Shown: positions 47,339-58,672, numbered from the stretch's first letter. The stretch is 64,000 bases of DNA from Cellulomonas gilvus ATCC 13127 (GCF_000218545.1 NC_015671.1:1736001-1800000), one strand, 5' to 3'. The notes: generated from the letters alone by a model not told the origin. Numbers and translations: made by a program.

Positions 47339-47866
47339 TCAGACCGACGGCTCAGCGGACGAGCCGACGTGCTCGAACGCGACCGGCACGGGCTCGTGCC
47401 GGATGGTGAAGTTGACCGAGCGCGCGATGAAGCAGTGCTCGTGCGCGCGGTGGTGCAGGTCGGCCAGGACCTGGTCGTCGAGCGCGCGGCCGTCCGGGAG
47501 CGTGCGGGTGCGGACCGTGACGCGCGGCCGCAGCACCACCTCGGTGAACTGCCCGTGCCCGGCCGACTCGATGCGCATGGTCCCGGACGCGGAGTCGCTG
47601 TAACCGACGACGACCACGCCGGCGGTGGCCGCCAGGTGCAGGAACCACAGCATGTGGCACTGCGCGAGGGCACCGACCAGGAGGTCCTCGGGCGACCAGC
47701 GGGCGGGGTCGCCGCGGAAGCCCGGGTCGGAGGTGCCCGGCAGGGGGAGCTTGTCGCCCGAGGTGAGCTCGTGGTTGCGGCCGTAGGACGTGTACGTCGT
47801 CGTACCCGCCGAGCCGGCCCCCGTCCACGTCAGGTCGACCGAGTAGGAGTGCAGCAGCTGCGCCAT
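47339..47866 (-). CDS. OsmC-family peroxiredoxin
   Basis: 175-residue OsmC/Ohr-type thiol peroxidase. The two conserved cysteines are C70 ([15 protein letters not shown]) and C145 (HEHCFIARS), and the catalytic Arg is expected in the [11 protein letters not shown] region near 53-63. It would reduce organic hydroperoxides. The spacing and the second motif fit the OsmC subgroup better than Ohr. The ATG at 47866 is divergent from uvrC with 80 bases between starts, so the damage-type uvrC promoter lies in a shared region. Confidence 0.9.
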   Translation of the reverse strand: MAQLLHSYSVDLTWTGAGSAGTTTYTSYGRNHELTSGDKLPLPGTSDPGFRGDPARWSPEDLLVGALAQCHMLWFLHLAATAGVVVVGYSDSASGTMRIESAGHGQFTEVVLRPRVTVRTRTLPDGRALDDQVLADLHHRAHEHCFIARSVNFTIRHEPVPVAFEHVGSSAEPSV

Positions 47867-47916
47867 GCACCCACGCTAGTGGTGCGGGGTCTCGCTGTCC
47901 GCGCACGCGCACGAGT

Positions 47917-47939
47917 GTGTCGGCGGACCGAACTAGGCT
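47917..47939 (+). promoter_or_regulatory. RecA-NDp-like damage promoter of uvrC
   Basis: GTGTCGGCG (47917-47925), 8 bp, then TAGGCT (47934-47939) match TTGTCRGTG-N8-TAnnnT with two mismatches outside the TGTCRG core. The ATG follows 7 bases later, again without a Shine-Dalgarno. Confidence 0.6.
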
Positions 47940-47946
47940 CGGGCGC

Positions 47947-50001
47947 ATGGCCGATCCCGCGACGTACCGCCCTGCGCCGGGGGAGATCCCCGACGCACCG
48001 GGGGTGTACCGGTTCCGGGACCGCGACGGACGCGTGATCTACGTCGGCAAGGCCAAGAGCCTGCGATCGCGGCTCAACAGCTACTTCCAGGACGTGGCCG
48101 GGCTCCACCCGCGCACGCAGCAGATGGTCACCACCGCGTCGTCGGTGCAGTGGACGGTCGTGGGCACCGAGGTCGAGGCGCTCGCGCTCGAGTACTCCTG
48201 GATCAAGGAGTTCGACCCGCGCTTCAACGTCAAGTACCGCGACGACAAGTCCTACCCGTACCTCGCGGTCACGCTCGCGGAGGAGTACCCCCGCGTGCAG
48301 GTGATGCGCGGTGCGAAGCGGCCCGGGACGCGGTACTTCGGCCCGTACGCGCACGCATGGGCCATCCGCGAGACCGTGGACCTCCTGCTGCGCGTGTTCC
48401 CCGTGCGGACGTGCTCGGCGGGCGTGTTCAAGCGCGCCCGCCAGCAGGGCCGGCCGTGCCTGCTCGGCTACATCGACAAGTGCTCCGCGCCGTGCGTCGG
48501 CCGCGTCACGGCCGACGAGCACCACCAGCTCGCGCAGGACTTCTGCGACTTCATGGCGGGCGACGCCACCCGGTTCACGCGGCGCCTGACGCAGCGCATG
48601 AAGGACGCCGCAGCCGAGCTCGACTACGAGCAGGCCGCGCGCCTGCGGGACGACATCGCGACGCTGCAGCGCGCCACGGAGCGCAACGCGGTGGTGCTGG
48701 CCGACGGCACGGATGCGGACGTGTTCGGCCTCGCGGGCGACGAGCTCGAGGCGGCGGTCCAGGTGTTCCACGTGCGCGACGGCCGGATCCGCGGTCAGCG
48801 CGGCTGGGTGGTGGAGAAGGTCGAGGACCTCGACGACGCCGATCTGGTCGAGCACCTGCTGCAGCAGGTCTACGGCGCGGACGGGACCGACGCGGGTGCG
48901 GTGCCGCGCGAGGTGCTGGTCCCGGTCCTGCCGCACGACGTCGAGCAGGTCCAGTCGTGGCTCAGCGGGTTGCGCGGGTCGCGCGTGCAGGTCCGTGTGC
49001 CGCAGCGGGGGGACAAGCGCGAGCTCGCGGCGACGGTGCTCAAGAACGCCGAGCACGCGCTGGTGCTGCACCGCACGCGCCGCGCGGGGGACCTGACGTC
49101 CCGGAGCCAGGCGCTGCAGGAGATCCAGGAGGCGCTCGCGCTGCCGACCGCACCGCTGCGGATCGAGTGCTACGACGTGTCGCACAACCAGGGCACGTTC
49201 CAGTCGGCGTCCATGGTGGTGTTCGAGGACGGCCTCGCACGCAAGAGCGAGTACCGCCTGTTCAGCGTGCGCGGCCCGAAGGGCGAGGGCGCCGCCGACG
49301 ACACCGCGGCGATGCACGAGGTCATCACGCGCCGCTTCAAGCGCTACCTCGCGGAGCGCGCGGAGGCCGGCGACCTCGAGCTGGGTGACGGTGCCGACGG
49401 TGAGGACGAGGACGGCGTGCGCTACGCGTCGGGCCCGATCGACGAGACGACCGGCCGGCCGCGCAGGTTCGCGTACCCGCCGAACCTCGTCGTCGTGGAC
49501 GGCGGCCCGCCTCAGGTCGCGGCCGCAGCCGCGGCACTCGAGGAGCTCGGCATCACGGACGTCGCGCTGTGCGGCCTGGCCAAGCGGCTCGAGGAGGTCT
49601 GGGTGCCCGGCGACGACTACCCGGTCATCCTGCAGCGGTCGTCCGAGGGGCTGTACCTGCTCCAGCGGGTCCGGGACGAGGCCCATCGGTTCGCGATCAC
49701 CGCGCACCGCAAGCGCCGGAGCAAGGGCATGACCGCGTCGGTGCTCGACGACATCCCCGGGCTGGGGCCCGCGCGGCAGCAGGCGCTCCTGCGGCACTTC
49801 GGGTCGGTCAAGCGGCTGCGCGCGGCGACGGCCGAGGAGATCGCGACCGTGCCGGGCATGGGGCAGCGCACGGCGCTGGCGGTCGTGGCGGCGCTCGCCG
49901 GGCCCACGGACGCGGCCCAGGCCGCGGACGCGGCCGCAGAGGCCGGTGCCGACGCCCCCGCGAGCCCCACGGACGCACCGGCTGGCATGCTGGCCCCATG
50001 A
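47947..50001 (+). CDS. uvrC: UvrABC system protein C
   Basis: 684-residue dual-incision endonuclease of nucleotide excision repair. The N-terminal GIY-YIG nuclease (about 14-95) shows [21 protein letters not shown] CxxC-like cysteine cluster follows around 158-185, then the UVR domain ([20 protein letters not shown]) near 220. The RNase H-like C-terminal nuclease includes [20 protein letters not shown], and a helix-hairpin-helix pair lies at about 600-650 ([20 protein letters not shown]). The C-terminal tail is Ala rich. Its stop overlaps the rapZ ATG (ATGA). The start is probably leaderless. Confidence 0.96.
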   Translation: MADPATYRPAPGEIPDAPGVYRFRDRDGRVIYVGKAKSLRSRLNSYFQDVAGLHPRTQQMVTTASSVQWTVVGTEVEALALEYSWIKEFDPRFNVKYRDDKSYPYLAVTLAEEYPRVQVMRGAKRPGTRYFGPYAHAWAIRETVDLLLRVFPVRTCSAGVFKRARQQGRPCLLGYIDKCSAPCVGRVTADEHHQLAQDFCDFMAGDATRFTRRLTQRMKDAAAELDYEQAARLRDDIATLQRATERNAVVLADGTDADVFGLAGDELEAAVQVFHVRDGRIRGQRGWVVEKVEDLDDADLVEHLLQQVYGADGTDAGAVPREVLVPVLPHDVEQVQSWLSGLRGSRVQVRVPQRGDKRELAATVLKNAEHALVLHRTRRAGDLTSRSQALQEIQEALALPTAPLRIECYDVSHNQGTFQSASMVVFEDGLARKSEYRLFSVRGPKGEGAADDTAAMHEVITRRFKRYLAERAEAGDLELGDGADGEDEDGVRYASGPIDETTGRPRRFAYPPNLVVVDGGPPQVAAAAAALEELGITDVALCGLAKRLEEVWVPGDDYPVILQRSSEGLYLLQRVRDEAHRFAITAHRKRRSKGMTASVLDDIPGLGPARQQALLRHFGSVKRLRAATAEEIATVPGMGQRTALAVVAALAGPTDAAQAADAAAEAGADAPASPTDAPAGMLAP

Positions 50002-50942
50002 GCGACGAGCCCTCGCCGATCACGGTCCCCGCCGGCATCCCGGCCATCGACGCGGCGGCGGTGCATCCGCGCCTGCAGCAGCCGCAGATCCTCATCATCA
50101 CCGGCATGTCCGGGGCCGGCCGGACGCGTGCCGCCGCGGTGCTCGAGGACATGGACTGGTACGTCGTCGACAACCTGCCGGCGCAGATGCTCACGCACCT
50201 GGTCGGCATGCTCACGACGGGACCTGCCGGGACGCGCGCGCCGCGGGTCGCCGCCGTGATCGACGTGCGGGGCCGCGGCTTCTTCGCCGACCTCGCCCAG
50301 GTGCTCGCGGGCCTGCGCGACGCGGGTGTCGAGTACCGGATCCTGTTCCTGGACGCGTCCGACGAGGTGCTGGTGCGGCGCTACGAGCAGGTGCGTCGCC
50401 CGCACCCGCTGCAGGGCGGCGGCCGGATCCTCGACGGGATCGCCGAGGAGCGCGCGGTGCTCTCGGACATCCGGGAGCGGGCCGACACGGTCGTCGACAC
50501 GTCCGAGCTCAACGTGCACGACCTCGCGCGCCAGGTGCGGGAGCTCATCGGCGGCGAGAGCGACTCGACGCTGCGCGTCAACGTCGTCTCGTTCGGCTTC
50601 AAGTACGGCATCCCGCTCGACGCGGACCACGTCGTCGACATGCGCTTCCTGGCCAACCCCTACTGGGTGACCGAGCTGCGTCACCTCACGGGCCGGGACG
50701 CGCCGGTCCGCGACTACGTGCTCGGCCTGCCGGGCGCGGTGACGTTCATCGAGCGCTACGTGTCCGCGCTCGAGCCCGTGCTGGCGGGCTACCTCAACGA
50801 GGAGAAGCGCTACGTGACGATCGCGGTCGGCTGCACGGGTGGCAAGCACCGCTCGGTGGCCGTGAGCGAGGCGATCGCGGCGCGGCTCCGCGAGGCCGGC
50901 CACCGGGTGACGGTCGCGGCACGCGACCTGGGCAAGGAGTGA
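49998..50942 (+). CDS. rapZ: RapZ/YvcJ-family nucleotide-binding protein
   Basis: 314-residue P-loop protein. The N-terminal domain has GMSGAGRT at 36-43, where the Walker A Lys is replaced by Arg (R42), followed by [15 protein letters not shown]. The C-terminal domain contains [24 protein letters not shown] and [14 protein letters not shown]. In E. coli RapZ controls glucosamine-6-phosphate synthase through small RNAs; the role in actinobacteria is unclear. It is coupled to uvrC upstream and yvcK downstream through 4-nt overlaps, in the widely conserved rapZ-yvcK-whiA cluster. Confidence 0.93.
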   Translation: MSDEPSPITVPAGIPAIDAAAVHPRLQQPQILIITGMSGAGRTRAAAVLEDMDWYVVDNLPAQMLTHLVGMLTTGPAGTRAPRVAAVIDVRGRGFFADLAQVLAGLRDAGVEYRILFLDASDEVLVRRYEQVRRPHPLQGGGRILDGIAEERAVLSDIRERADTVVDTSELNVHDLARQVRELIGGESDSTLRVNVVSFGFKYGIPLDADHVVDMRFLANPYWVTELRHLTGRDAPVRDYVLGLPGAVTFIERYVSALEPVLAGYLNEEKRYVTIAVGCTGGKHRSVAVSEAIAARLREAGHRVTVAARDLGKE

Positions 50943-51970
50943 GCCCCACGGCACAGTCGCGGCACGGCAGGTCGGGCGCCTCGGGTCCGCCGACGGTCGA
51001 GCGCGGCGGTCAGGGCCCGGCGGTCGTCGCGCTCGGCGGCGGCCACGGGCTGTCGGCGACGCTCTCGGCGCTGCGGCTCATGACCGACCGGATCACCGCG
51101 GTCGTCACGGTCGCGGACGACGGCGGGTCGTCGGGGCGGCTGCGCGCCGAGCTCGACGTGCTGCCGCCGGGCGACCTCCGGATGGCGCTCGCGGCGCTGT
51201 GCGACGACTCGGACTGGGGCCGGACGTGGAGCGACGTGCTGCAGCACCGCTTCAGCACCGACGGGCCGCTCGACCAGCACGCGCTCGGGAACCTGCTGAT
51301 CGTCACGCTGTGGGAGCTGCTCGACGACCCCGTGGCCGGCCTGGACTGGGTCGGCCGGCTGCTCGGTGCGCGCGGCAGGGTGCTGCCGATGACCGAGGTC
51401 CCGCTGCTGATCGAGGCGGACGTCGAACGCCCCGACGGCCGGCGCGAGACGGTGCGCGGTCAGAGCGCGGTGGCCCGGACCGCCGACCGGATCACGCACG
51501 TGCGTCTCGACCCGGCCGAGCCCGCCGCGTGCCCGCACGCGGTCGCGGCGATCGACGCGGCGGACTGGGTCGTGCTGGGGCCGGGGTCCTGGTACACGTC
51601 CGTGATGCCGCACCTGCTGGTGCCCGAGCTGCGTGCCGCGCTGCTGCGGTCGTCGGGCGGCATCGTCGTGACGCTCAACCTCTCGCCCGAGGAGGGCGGC
51701 GAGACCGCCGGCATGCGGGCCGAGGAGTACCTCGACGTGCTGTACGACCACGCGCCCGAGCTGCGCGTGCGCGCCGTCGTGGCCGACCCGCGGGCCGTCG
51801 AGGACGTCGGGCGGCTCGCGGACCGGTGCGAGGCGCTCGGGTCGCGGCTGCTGCTGCGGCAGGTCGGCCGGAGCGACGGCTCGGCCCGCCACGACCCGCT
51901 GCGGCTCGCGGCCGCGTTCCGCGACGTGGTGGACGACGTGCTGGGCGACGTGCCGCGCCACCGCCGCTGA
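50939..51970 (+). CDS. yvcK: Gluconeogenesis factor YvcK family protein
   Basis: 343-residue CofD/YvcK-like protein that binds UDP-sugars in relatives and affects cell-wall precursor supply and growth on gluconeogenic carbon. The nucleotide site appears as [18 protein letters not shown] near 27-44, followed by [15 protein letters not shown] (about 55-69) and [13 protein letters not shown]. The middle has [20 protein letters not shown]. The GTG at 50939 overlaps the rapZ stop by 4 nt. The first ~22 residues are an unconserved leader. Confidence 0.92.
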   Translation: MSPTAQSRHGRSGASGPPTVERGGQGPAVVALGGGHGLSATLSALRLMTDRITAVVTVADDGGSSGRLRAELDVLPPGDLRMALAALCDDSDWGRTWSDVLQHRFSTDGPLDQHALGNLLIVTLWELLDDPVAGLDWVGRLLGARGRVLPMTEVPLLIEADVERPDGRRETVRGQSAVARTADRITHVRLDPAEPAACPHAVAAIDAADWVVLGPGSWYTSVMPHLLVPELRAALLRSSGGIVVTLNLSPEEGGETAGMRAEEYLDVLYDHAPELRVRAVVADPRAVEDVGRLADRCEALGSRLLLRQVGRSDGSARHDPLRLAAAFRDVVDDVLGDVPRHRR

Positions 51971-52049
51971 CCCGGACGGCCGTCCAGCCCCGCGCCCGGT
52001 TCGTCCGGATGGGGGAGCGGACGCGGGCCCGCGGACGCGGCGCGAATGG

Positions 52050-52055
52050 CAGGAT
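52050..52055 (+). promoter_or_regulatory. Possible non-canonical -10 box of whiA
   Basis: CAGGAT stands 7 bases before the whiA ATG, the spacing seen for leaderless starts in this window. The same hexamer is at coaE. No Shine-Dalgarno is visible at whiA. Confidence 0.3.
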
Positions 52056-52062
52056 GACGCCC

Positions 52063-53043
52063 ATGGCTTTGACGGCACAGGTGAAGGACGAGCTCGCCCG
52101 ACTGCAGGTCGACAAGACCTCGTGCCGCAAGGCCGAGGTCGCGGCGACGCTGCGGTTCGCGGGCGGCCTGCACATCATCTCGGGTCGGATCGTCATCGAG
52201 GCCGAGCTCGACACCGCGATCGCGGCACGCCGGCTGCGTCAGGCGGTGTCCGAGGTCTACGGGCACGACAGCGAGATCATCGTGGTCTCGGGTGGTGGCC
52301 TGCGGCGCGGCAGCCACTACGTGGTGCGCGTCGTCAAGGACGGGGAGTCGCTCGCGCGGCAGACCGGCCTGCTCGACAACCGCGGCCGTCCCGTGCGCGG
52401 TCTGCCGCCGCAGGTGGTCGCCGGCGGTGTCGGTGAGGCCGAGGCCGCGTGGCGCGGTGCCTTCCTCGCGCACGGGTCGCTCACCGAGCCCGGGCGCTCG
52501 TCGTCCCTCGAGATCACGTGCCCGGGACCCGAGGCGGCGCTCGCGCTCGTGGGCGCCGCGCGGCGGATGGGCATCCCCACCAAGGCGCGCGAGGTGCGCG
52601 GGGTGGACCGCGTGGTGATCCGCGACGGCGACGCGATCGGGGCGATGCTCACGCGGCTGGGTGCGCACGAGACGATGCTGGTGTGGGAGGAGCGCCGCGT
52701 CCGGCGTGAGGTGCGCGGGACCGCCAACCGGCTCGCGAACTTCGACGACGCGAACCTGCGCCGGTCGGCACGCGCCGCGGTGGCGGCGGGTGCCCGCGTG
52801 GAGCGGGCGTTCGAGATCCTGGGGGAGGACCTTCCGGAGCACCTGCGCGAGGCGGGTCAGCTCCGCCTGGCGCACAAGGACGCGTCGCTCGAGGAGCTCG
52901 GCAAGCTGGCGGACCCGCCGCTGACGAAGGACGCGGTCGCGGGTCGCATCCGCCGCCTCCTGGCCACGGCCGACAAGCGCGCGTCGGACCTGGGAATCCC
53001 CGACACGGAGGCGGGGCTCTCACCCGACCTGCTCGACCTCTGA
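52063..53043 (+). CDS. whiA: DNA-binding protein WhiA
   Basis: 326-residue WhiA, a regulator with a degenerate LAGLIDADG homing-endonuclease-like N-terminal domain (about 85-215) and a C-terminal helix-turn-helix (about 265-320; [20 protein letters not shown]). The N-terminus [20 protein letters not shown] is strongly conserved, and [20 protein letters not shown] precedes the HTH. In Streptomyces WhiA works with WhiB in sporulation septation. In non-sporulating actinobacteria its targets are less clear. The ATG at 52063 is 92 bases after yvcK. Confidence 0.96.
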   Translation: MALTAQVKDELARLQVDKTSCRKAEVAATLRFAGGLHIISGRIVIEAELDTAIAARRLRQAVSEVYGHDSEIIVVSGGGLRRGSHYVVRVVKDGESLARQTGLLDNRGRPVRGLPPQVVAGGVGEAEAAWRGAFLAHGSLTEPGRSSSLEITCPGPEAALALVGAARRMGIPTKAREVRGVDRVVIRDGDAIGAMLTRLGAHETMLVWEERRVRREVRGTANRLANFDDANLRRSARAAVAAGARVERAFEILGEDLPEHLREAGQLRLAHKDASLEELGKLADPPLTKDAVAGRIRRLLATADKRASDLGIPDTEAGLSPDLLDL

Positions 53044-53144
53044 CGACGCACGTCGGGAACCCGCAGGGCCACGGATCGGGCATCCCATCACGTGGACACG
53101 GACCCGGTCTGGGACCTTCGCAACGTGCTCTGTATGCAAGCGGG

Positions 53145-53152
53145 TATAGGCT
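53145..53152 (+). promoter_or_regulatory. Candidate -10 region of gap
   Basis: TATAGGCT contains two overlapping -10-like hexamers (TATAGG, TAGGCT) about 150 bases before the gap start. The -35 region is not obvious. The rest of the 257-base gap after whiA shows no ORF. Confidence 0.4.
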
Positions 53153-53195
53153 CGGATCATCCGATCGTCACACGACCGTCACGTGCTGGGAATGA

Positions 53196-54305
<1,110 letters not shown>

Positions 54306-54333
54306 ACCTGAGCGTTCAGCAGCTGTAGGTGAT

Positions 54334-54377
54334 GCGTCCGCGTGCGCTTCGGCCCCGGCCGTCGCGCACGCGGACGC
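54334..54377 (+). terminator. Hairpin between gap and pgk (attenuator or mRNA-processing element)
   Basis: A perfect 14-bp stem pairs 54334-54347 with 54364-54377. The 16-nt loop contains GGCC-CC-GGCC, which can fold on itself. It starts 28 bases after the gap stop and ends 31 bases before pgk. It could partly terminate transcription or stabilise the gap mRNA, giving more gap than pgk product. Confidence 0.5.
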
Positions 54378-54408
54378 ACTCATGTCCAGGCCCCCCAGTG
54401 AGGATGAG

Positions 54409-55608
54409 ATGAAGACCATCGAGGACCTCGGCGACCTGCGCGGCAAGCGCGTGCTCGTCCGCTCCGACTTCAACGTGCCGCTCGACGGCACAACGATCAC
54501 CGACGACGGCCGCGTGCGCGCGGCGCTGCCGACGCTGACCGCCCTGCTCGACGCCGGCGCGCGCGTCGTCGTCACCGCGCACCTCGGCCGCCCCAAGGGC
54601 GCTCCCGAGGACAAGTACTCGCTCGCGCCCGTCGCCGCGCGCCTGGGCGAGCTGCTCGGCAAGCCCGTCGCGCTCGCGAAGGACACGATCGGCGAGTCCG
54701 CGCAGGCCACGGTCGCCGCGCTGCAGGACGGCGAGATCGCGCTGCTCGAGAACATCCGGTTCGACCCGCGCGAGACCAGCAAGGACGACGCCGAGCGCGG
54801 CGCTCTCGCGGACGACCTCGCGGCGCTGGCGGACGCGTTCGTGTCCGACGGCTTCGGCGTCGTGCACCGCAAGCAGGCGTCGGTCTACGACGTCGCGCTC
54901 AAGCTGCCGCACGCGGTGGGCAAGCTCGTCCTCACCGAGGTCGAGTCCCTCAAGAAGGCGACCGAGTCGCCCGCGCGCCCGTACGTCGTGGTGCTCGGCG
55001 GCTCGAAGGTCTCCGACAAGCTGGGCGTGATCTCCAACCTCCTGACCAAGGCGGACCGCCTGGTCATCGGCGGCGGGATGCTGTTCACGTTCCTCGCGGC
55101 CAAGGGCTACTCCGTGGGCAGCTCGCTGCTCGAGGCCGACCAGATCGACACGGTCAAGGGCTACCTCGCGCAGGCCGAGTCCCAGGGCGTCGAGATCGTG
55201 CTGCCGGTCGACATCCGCGTGGCCGACGAGTTCAAGGCGGACTCGCCCGCCTCGGTCGTCGCCGCGGACGCGATCCCGGACGGCAAGATCGGCCTCGACA
55301 TCGGCCCCGAGTCGGAGGCGCTGTTCGCGTCGAAGATCACGGACGCCAAGACGGTCGTCTGGAACGGTCCGGCCGGTGTGTTCGAGTTCGAGGCGTTCGC
55401 GGGCGGCACCAAGGCCGTCGCGCAGGCGCTCATCGACGCGGGCGCCCAGGGCGGCTTCACGATCGTCGGCGGCGGTGACTCCGCTGCTGCGGTCCGCACG
55501 CTCGGCTTCGACGAGGCGAAGTTCGGCCACATCTCCACCGGTGGCGGGGCCAGCCTCGAGTTCCTGGAGGGCAAGACCCTCCCCGGCATCGCGGTCCTGG
55601 AGGACTGA
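54409..55608 (+). CDS. pgk: Phosphoglycerate kinase
   Basis: 399-residue glycolytic kinase that makes ATP from 1,3-bisphosphoglycerate. The N-terminal domain shows [12 protein letters not shown] (about 16-27), TAHLGRPKG (about 59-67) and [11 protein letters not shown]. The C-terminal nucleotide domain has [24 protein letters not shown] and [11 protein letters not shown]. The ATG at 54409 fits the family start; a longer frame from 54382 is less likely. It shares one base with the tpiA start (TGATG). Confidence 0.97.
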   Translation: MKTIEDLGDLRGKRVLVRSDFNVPLDGTTITDDGRVRAALPTLTALLDAGARVVVTAHLGRPKGAPEDKYSLAPVAARLGELLGKPVALAKDTIGESAQATVAALQDGEIALLENIRFDPRETSKDDAERGALADDLAALADAFVSDGFGVVHRKQASVYDVALKLPHAVGKLVLTEVESLKKATESPARPYVVVLGGSKVSDKLGVISNLLTKADRLVIGGGMLFTFLAAKGYSVGSSLLEADQIDTVKGYLAQAESQGVEIVLPVDIRVADEFKADSPASVVAADAIPDGKIGLDIGPESEALFASKITDAKTVVWNGPAGVFEFEAFAGGTKAVAQALIDAGAQGGFTIVGGGDSAAAVRTLGFDEAKFGHISTGGGASLEFLEGKTLPGIAVLED

Positions 55609-56402
55609 TGGCTCAGCGCACCCCGCTCATGGCGGGCAACTGGAAGATGAACCTGGACCACCAGCAGGCGATCCAGACGCTCCAGAAGCTCGCGTGGACG
55701 CTCAAGGACGCCAAGCACGACTACGGCACGGTCGAGGTCGCGGTCATCCCGCCGTTCACCGACCTGCGCAGCGTGCAGACGCTCGTGGACGCCGACCAGC
55801 TGGAGATCGTGTACGGCGCGCAGGACGTGTCGGCCCACGAGTCCGGCGCGTACACGGGGGAGATCGCTCCGGCGTTCCTCACCAAGCTCGGTGTCACGTA
55901 CGCCGTGATCGGCCACTCGGAGCGGCGCGAGTACCACGCCGAGTCCGACGAGCTGGTCAACGCCAAGGTGAAGAACGCGCTCGGCGCGGGCCTCAAGCCG
56001 ATCCTGTGCGTCGGCGAGAAGCTCGAGGTCCGCAAGGCCGGCGAGCACGTGCCGGTCACGCTGGGTCAGCTGGACGGCGGCCTGGCCGGCCTCACGGCCG
56101 AGCAGGTCCGCGACGTCGTCGTGGCGTACGAGCCCGTGTGGGCCATCGGCACCGGCGAGACCGCGACGCCCGAGGACGCCCAGGAGCTGTGCGAGGCCAT
56201 CCGCGTGCGGATCGCCGAGCTCTACGACCAGGACACCGCAGACGCGGTGCGCGTCCTGTACGGCGGTTCGGTGAAGTCGTCGAACGTCGCGTCGATCATG
56301 ACGAAGCCCGACGTCGACGGTGCGCTCATCGGTGGGGCCAGCCTGGACCCCGAGGAGTTCGCCAAGATCGTGCGCTACCAGTCGCACGCCGTCGGTCTCT
56401 GA
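55608..56402 (+). CDS. tpiA: Triosephosphate isomerase
   Basis: 264-residue TIM-barrel enzyme interconverting dihydroxyacetone phosphate and glyceraldehyde 3-phosphate. The active site includes Asn and Lys in MAGNWKMN near the N-terminus, H103 in VIGHSERR, and catalytic E175 in [11 protein letters not shown]. The phosphate loop is [11 protein letters not shown]. Its ATG overlaps the pgk stop. A 15-bp hairpin ends this operon before secG. Confidence 0.97.
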   Translation: MAQRTPLMAGNWKMNLDHQQAIQTLQKLAWTLKDAKHDYGTVEVAVIPPFTDLRSVQTLVDADQLEIVYGAQDVSAHESGAYTGEIAPAFLTKLGVTYAVIGHSERREYHAESDELVNAKVKNALGAGLKPILCVGEKLEVRKAGEHVPVTLGQLDGGLAGLTAEQVRDVVVAYEPVWAIGTGETATPEDAQELCEAIRVRIAELYDQDTADAVRVLYGGSVKSSNVASIMTKPDVDGALIGGASLDPEEFAKIVRYQSHAVGL

Positions 56403-56409
56403 CGCTCTG

Positions 56410-56449
56410 CCCGGCGTGGGCGCCCGCAGGACGGGGCGCCCACGCCGGG
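56410..56449 (+). terminator. Terminator of gap-pgk-tpiA
   Basis: A perfect 15-bp stem pairs 56410-56424 with 56435-56449 around a 10-nt loop, 7 bases after the tpiA stop. Confidence 0.75.
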
Positions 56450-56482
56450 GCGAGGGTGTGGCCCGGCGCGCGATTCGTCGCC

Positions 56483-56488
56483 TACCCT
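56483..56488 (+). promoter_or_regulatory. Candidate -10 box of secG
   Basis: TACCCT lies 65 bases before the secG start and downstream of the tpiA terminator. No clear -35 box. Confidence 0.35.
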
Positions 56489-56552
56489 GTACCCCGGCCC
56501 GTGCGTCGTCGCGCGGGTGCGAACCGGCTCGCTAGTGAGGAACGACACCGAC

Positions 56553-56804
56553 GTGACCGCCCTGAAGATCTCGATGCAGGTGCTGCTGGTCCTGACCAGC
56601 CTGCTCCTGGTTCCGCTGGTGCTCCTCCACAAGGGCAAGGGTGGTGGCCTGTCCGACATGTTCGGCGGTGGCATCACGTCCAGCGCCGGCAGCTCGGGCG
56701 TCGCCGAGCGCAACCTCAACCGGATCACGATCGGTGTCGCGCTGTTCTGGACCGCGACGATCGTGGTGCTCGGTCTCATCGAGCGCGTCGCGCCGGACGC
56801 CTGA
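56553..56804 (+). CDS. secG: Preprotein translocase subunit SecG
   Basis: 83-residue membrane protein of the SecYEG channel. Two transmembrane helices (about 5-25 and 57-76) flank the conserved cytoplasmic loop LHKGKGGGLSDMFGGG. The GTG at 56553 gives a normal length; an ATG seven codons later is possible. GAGGA lies about 11 bases upstream, a weak Shine-Dalgarno. The gap between the glycolytic operon and rbpA is a common position for secG in bacteria. Confidence 0.93.
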   Translation: MTALKISMQVLLVLTSLLLVPLVLLHKGKGGGLSDMFGGGITSSAGSSGVAERNLNRITIGVALFWTATIVVLGLIERVAPDA

Positions 56805-56814
56805 GGCGACGGCG

Positions 56815-57162
56815 ATGGCAAGCGGCAACGCGATCCGCGGCTCGCGCGTCGGCGCGGGCCCCATGGGGGAGGCCGAGCGCGGCGACGCCGCTCCTCGGAT
56901 CTGGATCTCGTACTGGTGCGCGAACGGCCACGAGACGCGGCCGAGCTTCGCGGAGGAGGCCGCCGCCGAGGCGCCGGTCACCTGGGACTGCCCGCGGTGC
57001 GGGTTCCCCGCGGGCCAGGACCAGGACAGCCCGCCCTCGCCCCAGCGCAACGAGCCGTACAAGACGCACCTCGCCTACGTGAAGGAGCGGCGGTCCGACG
57101 AGGACGGCGCCGCGATCTTGGACGAGGCGCTGGCGGCGTTGCGGGCCCGACGGGGTCGCTGA
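56815..57162 (+). CDS. rbpA: RNA polymerase-binding protein RbpA
   Basis: 115-residue actinobacterial transcription factor that binds the principal sigma factor and stabilises the open complex. The RbpA core shows YWCANGHETRPSFAEEA near 38-54 and TWDCPRCGFPAG near 61-72, giving a zinc-binding pattern. The C-terminal sigma-interaction region has THLAYVKERRSDEDGAAILD. The N-terminal ~30 residues are the flexible tail that contacts RNA polymerase. The ATG is 10 bases after the secG stop, so it is co-transcribed. Confidence 0.95.
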   Translation: MASGNAIRGSRVGAGPMGEAERGDAAPRIWISYWCANGHETRPSFAEEAAAEAPVTWDCPRCGFPAGQDQDSPPSPQRNEPYKTHLAYVKERRSDEDGAAILDEALAALRARRGR

Positions 57163-57203
57163 GCGGCACCTCCCTCGTCGCGTCACCTACCCGTCGGGGA
57201 TCG

Positions 57204-57872
57204 TCAGCCCACGACGCGCAGCAGCGCGAACCCGTCGTAGCCCTTGCCGCCGACCGTCTGGATCACGGTGCCCTCGAGGCGGGGGTCGGCGGCGGCGGCC
57301 GCGACAGCCTCCTGGGCGCCCCGCACGCGGTCGTCGGGGTGGTCGGGGACGGCGAGCGCACCGTCCCGGACCACGTTGTCGAGCACGATCGCCGTCCCTG
57401 GCCGGCCGAGCCGCACGCTCAGGTCCGTGTAGCGCGCGAGCGACTGCTTGTCGGCGTCGATGAACACGAGGTCGAACGGCTCGACCCGCGCGGCGAGCAG
57501 GGCCTCGAGGCTCGTCAGTGCGTCGCCGACCACGATCTCGACGCGACCACCGACCCCGGCCGCGTCGAGCGACATCCGTGCCACAGCCGCGTGCTCGGGC
57601 GAGATCTCCAGGGTCACCAGCGCGCCGTCCTCGGGGAGCGCGCGGGCGAGCCAGAGCGTGCTGTACCCGCCGAGCGTGCCGATCTCGAGGATGCGCCGCG
57701 CCCCGAGCAGCGCGGCGAGCGTGTGCAGCAGGGCGCCCTGCGGCGCGCTCACGGCGATGTCCGGCATGCCGGCGTCCGAGGTCCGCCGCCGTGCGGCCAC
57801 CAGATGCTCGTCCTCGGGCGCGAGGACCGCCACGTAGTCGTCGACCTTGGTCCAGATCTCCTGCGTGCTCAC
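57204..57872 (-). CDS. O-methyltransferase (CCoAOMT-like)
   Basis: 222-residue SAM-dependent methyltransferase of the caffeoyl-CoA O-methyltransferase family. The SAM site is RRILEIGTLGGYSTLWLARAL near the middle, followed by GALVTLEISPEHAAVA and the metal/substrate region FDLVFIDADKQ. The substrate is unknown. The GTG at 57872 has GGGAGGA upstream on the minus strand. It starts 23 bases after the pgl stop and may be the last gene of the tal-zwf-opcA-pgl operon. It converges with rbpA. Confidence 0.87.
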   Translation of the reverse strand: MSTQEIWTKVDDYVAVLAPEDEHLVAARRRTSDAGMPDIAVSAPQGALLHTLAALLGARRILEIGTLGGYSTLWLARALPEDGALVTLEISPEHAAVARMSLDAAGVGGRVEIVVGDALTSLEALLAARVEPFDLVFIDADKQSLARYTDLSVRLGRPGTAIVLDNVVRDGALAVPDHPDDRVRGAQEAVAAAAADPRLEGTVIQTVGGKGYDGFALLRVVG

Positions 57873-57895
57873 GCGGTCCTCCCTCGCGTTGCGGT

Positions 57896-58672
57896 TCAGC
57901 CTTCCGGTGGTACCAGCTCTGCGGTCGCCGCGACGTCGACGAGCCACAACGTGCGTCGGCGTCCGAGCGCGCCGGACGCCGGGGTCTGCTCCACGGGCGC
58001 GTCGCTCAGCGCGGACGCCACCGCGGCGGCCTTCTCCGCCCCGGCGGCGACGACCCAGACCTCGCGCGCAGCGCGGATCGCCTCGAACGTCAGCGACACG
58101 CGCAGCGGCGGGGGCTTGGGGGAGCCGTGCACCCCGACGGTCGACCGCCCCGTGGTGTGCACCGCGTCATGGCCCGGGAACAGCGACGCGACGTGCCCGT
58201 CCGGGCCCATGCCGAGCAGCAGCACGTCGAACGCGGGCGTGCGCGCACCCGGCGCCGCCCAGCGCGCGAGCTCGCCGGCGTACGCCTCGGCGGCCGCCTC
58301 CGGTGTGGGGGTCTCGTCGGTGGGCGCGGGCATCGGGTGCACGTGCGCGTCCGTCAGCGCACCGCCCAGCGCGTCGAGCAGGGCCGTGCGCGCCTGCGTC
58401 TCGTTGCGGTCCGGGTCGCCCGTGGGGAGGAACCGCTCGTCGCCCCACCAGACGTGCACCTGCGACCAGTCGACCGCGTCGCGCACGGGGGAGGCGGCGA
58501 CCGCCTCGAGCGTCCGGATGCCGACCGTGCCCCCGGTCACCACCACGTGCAGGGGAGCCCGGTGGGACTGGGCGTCCAGGAGCGCCGTGAGCAGGCGTGC
58601 GGCGGTCGCCTCGGCCAGCACGGTCGCGTCCGGGTGCACGACGACGTCGCGCACGGGCGTCGGCGCGGTCAC
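57896..58672 (-). CDS. pgl: 6-phosphogluconolactonase
   Basis: 258-residue DevB-type lactonase that hydrolyses 6-phosphoglucono-1,5-lactone in the oxidative pentose phosphate pathway. Conserved segments are VVVTGGTVGIRTL (about 43-55), VHVWWGDERFLP (about 72-83) and LLLGMGPDGHVASLFPGH near 151-168. The GTG at 58672 overlaps the opcA stop by 4 nt. It is placed directly after opcA, as in many actinobacteria. Confidence 0.94.
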   Translation of the reverse strand: MTAPTPVRDVVVHPDATVLAEATAARLLTALLDAQSHRAPLHVVVTGGTVGIRTLEAVAASPVRDAVDWSQVHVWWGDERFLPTGDPDRNETQARTALLDALGGALTDAHVHPMPAPTDETPTPEAAAEAYAGELARWAAPGARTPAFDVLLLGMGPDGHVASLFPGHDAVHTTGRSTVGVHGSPKPPPLRVSLTFEAIRAAREVWVVAAGAEKAAAVASALSDAPVEQTPASGALGRRRTLWLVDVAATAELVPPEG

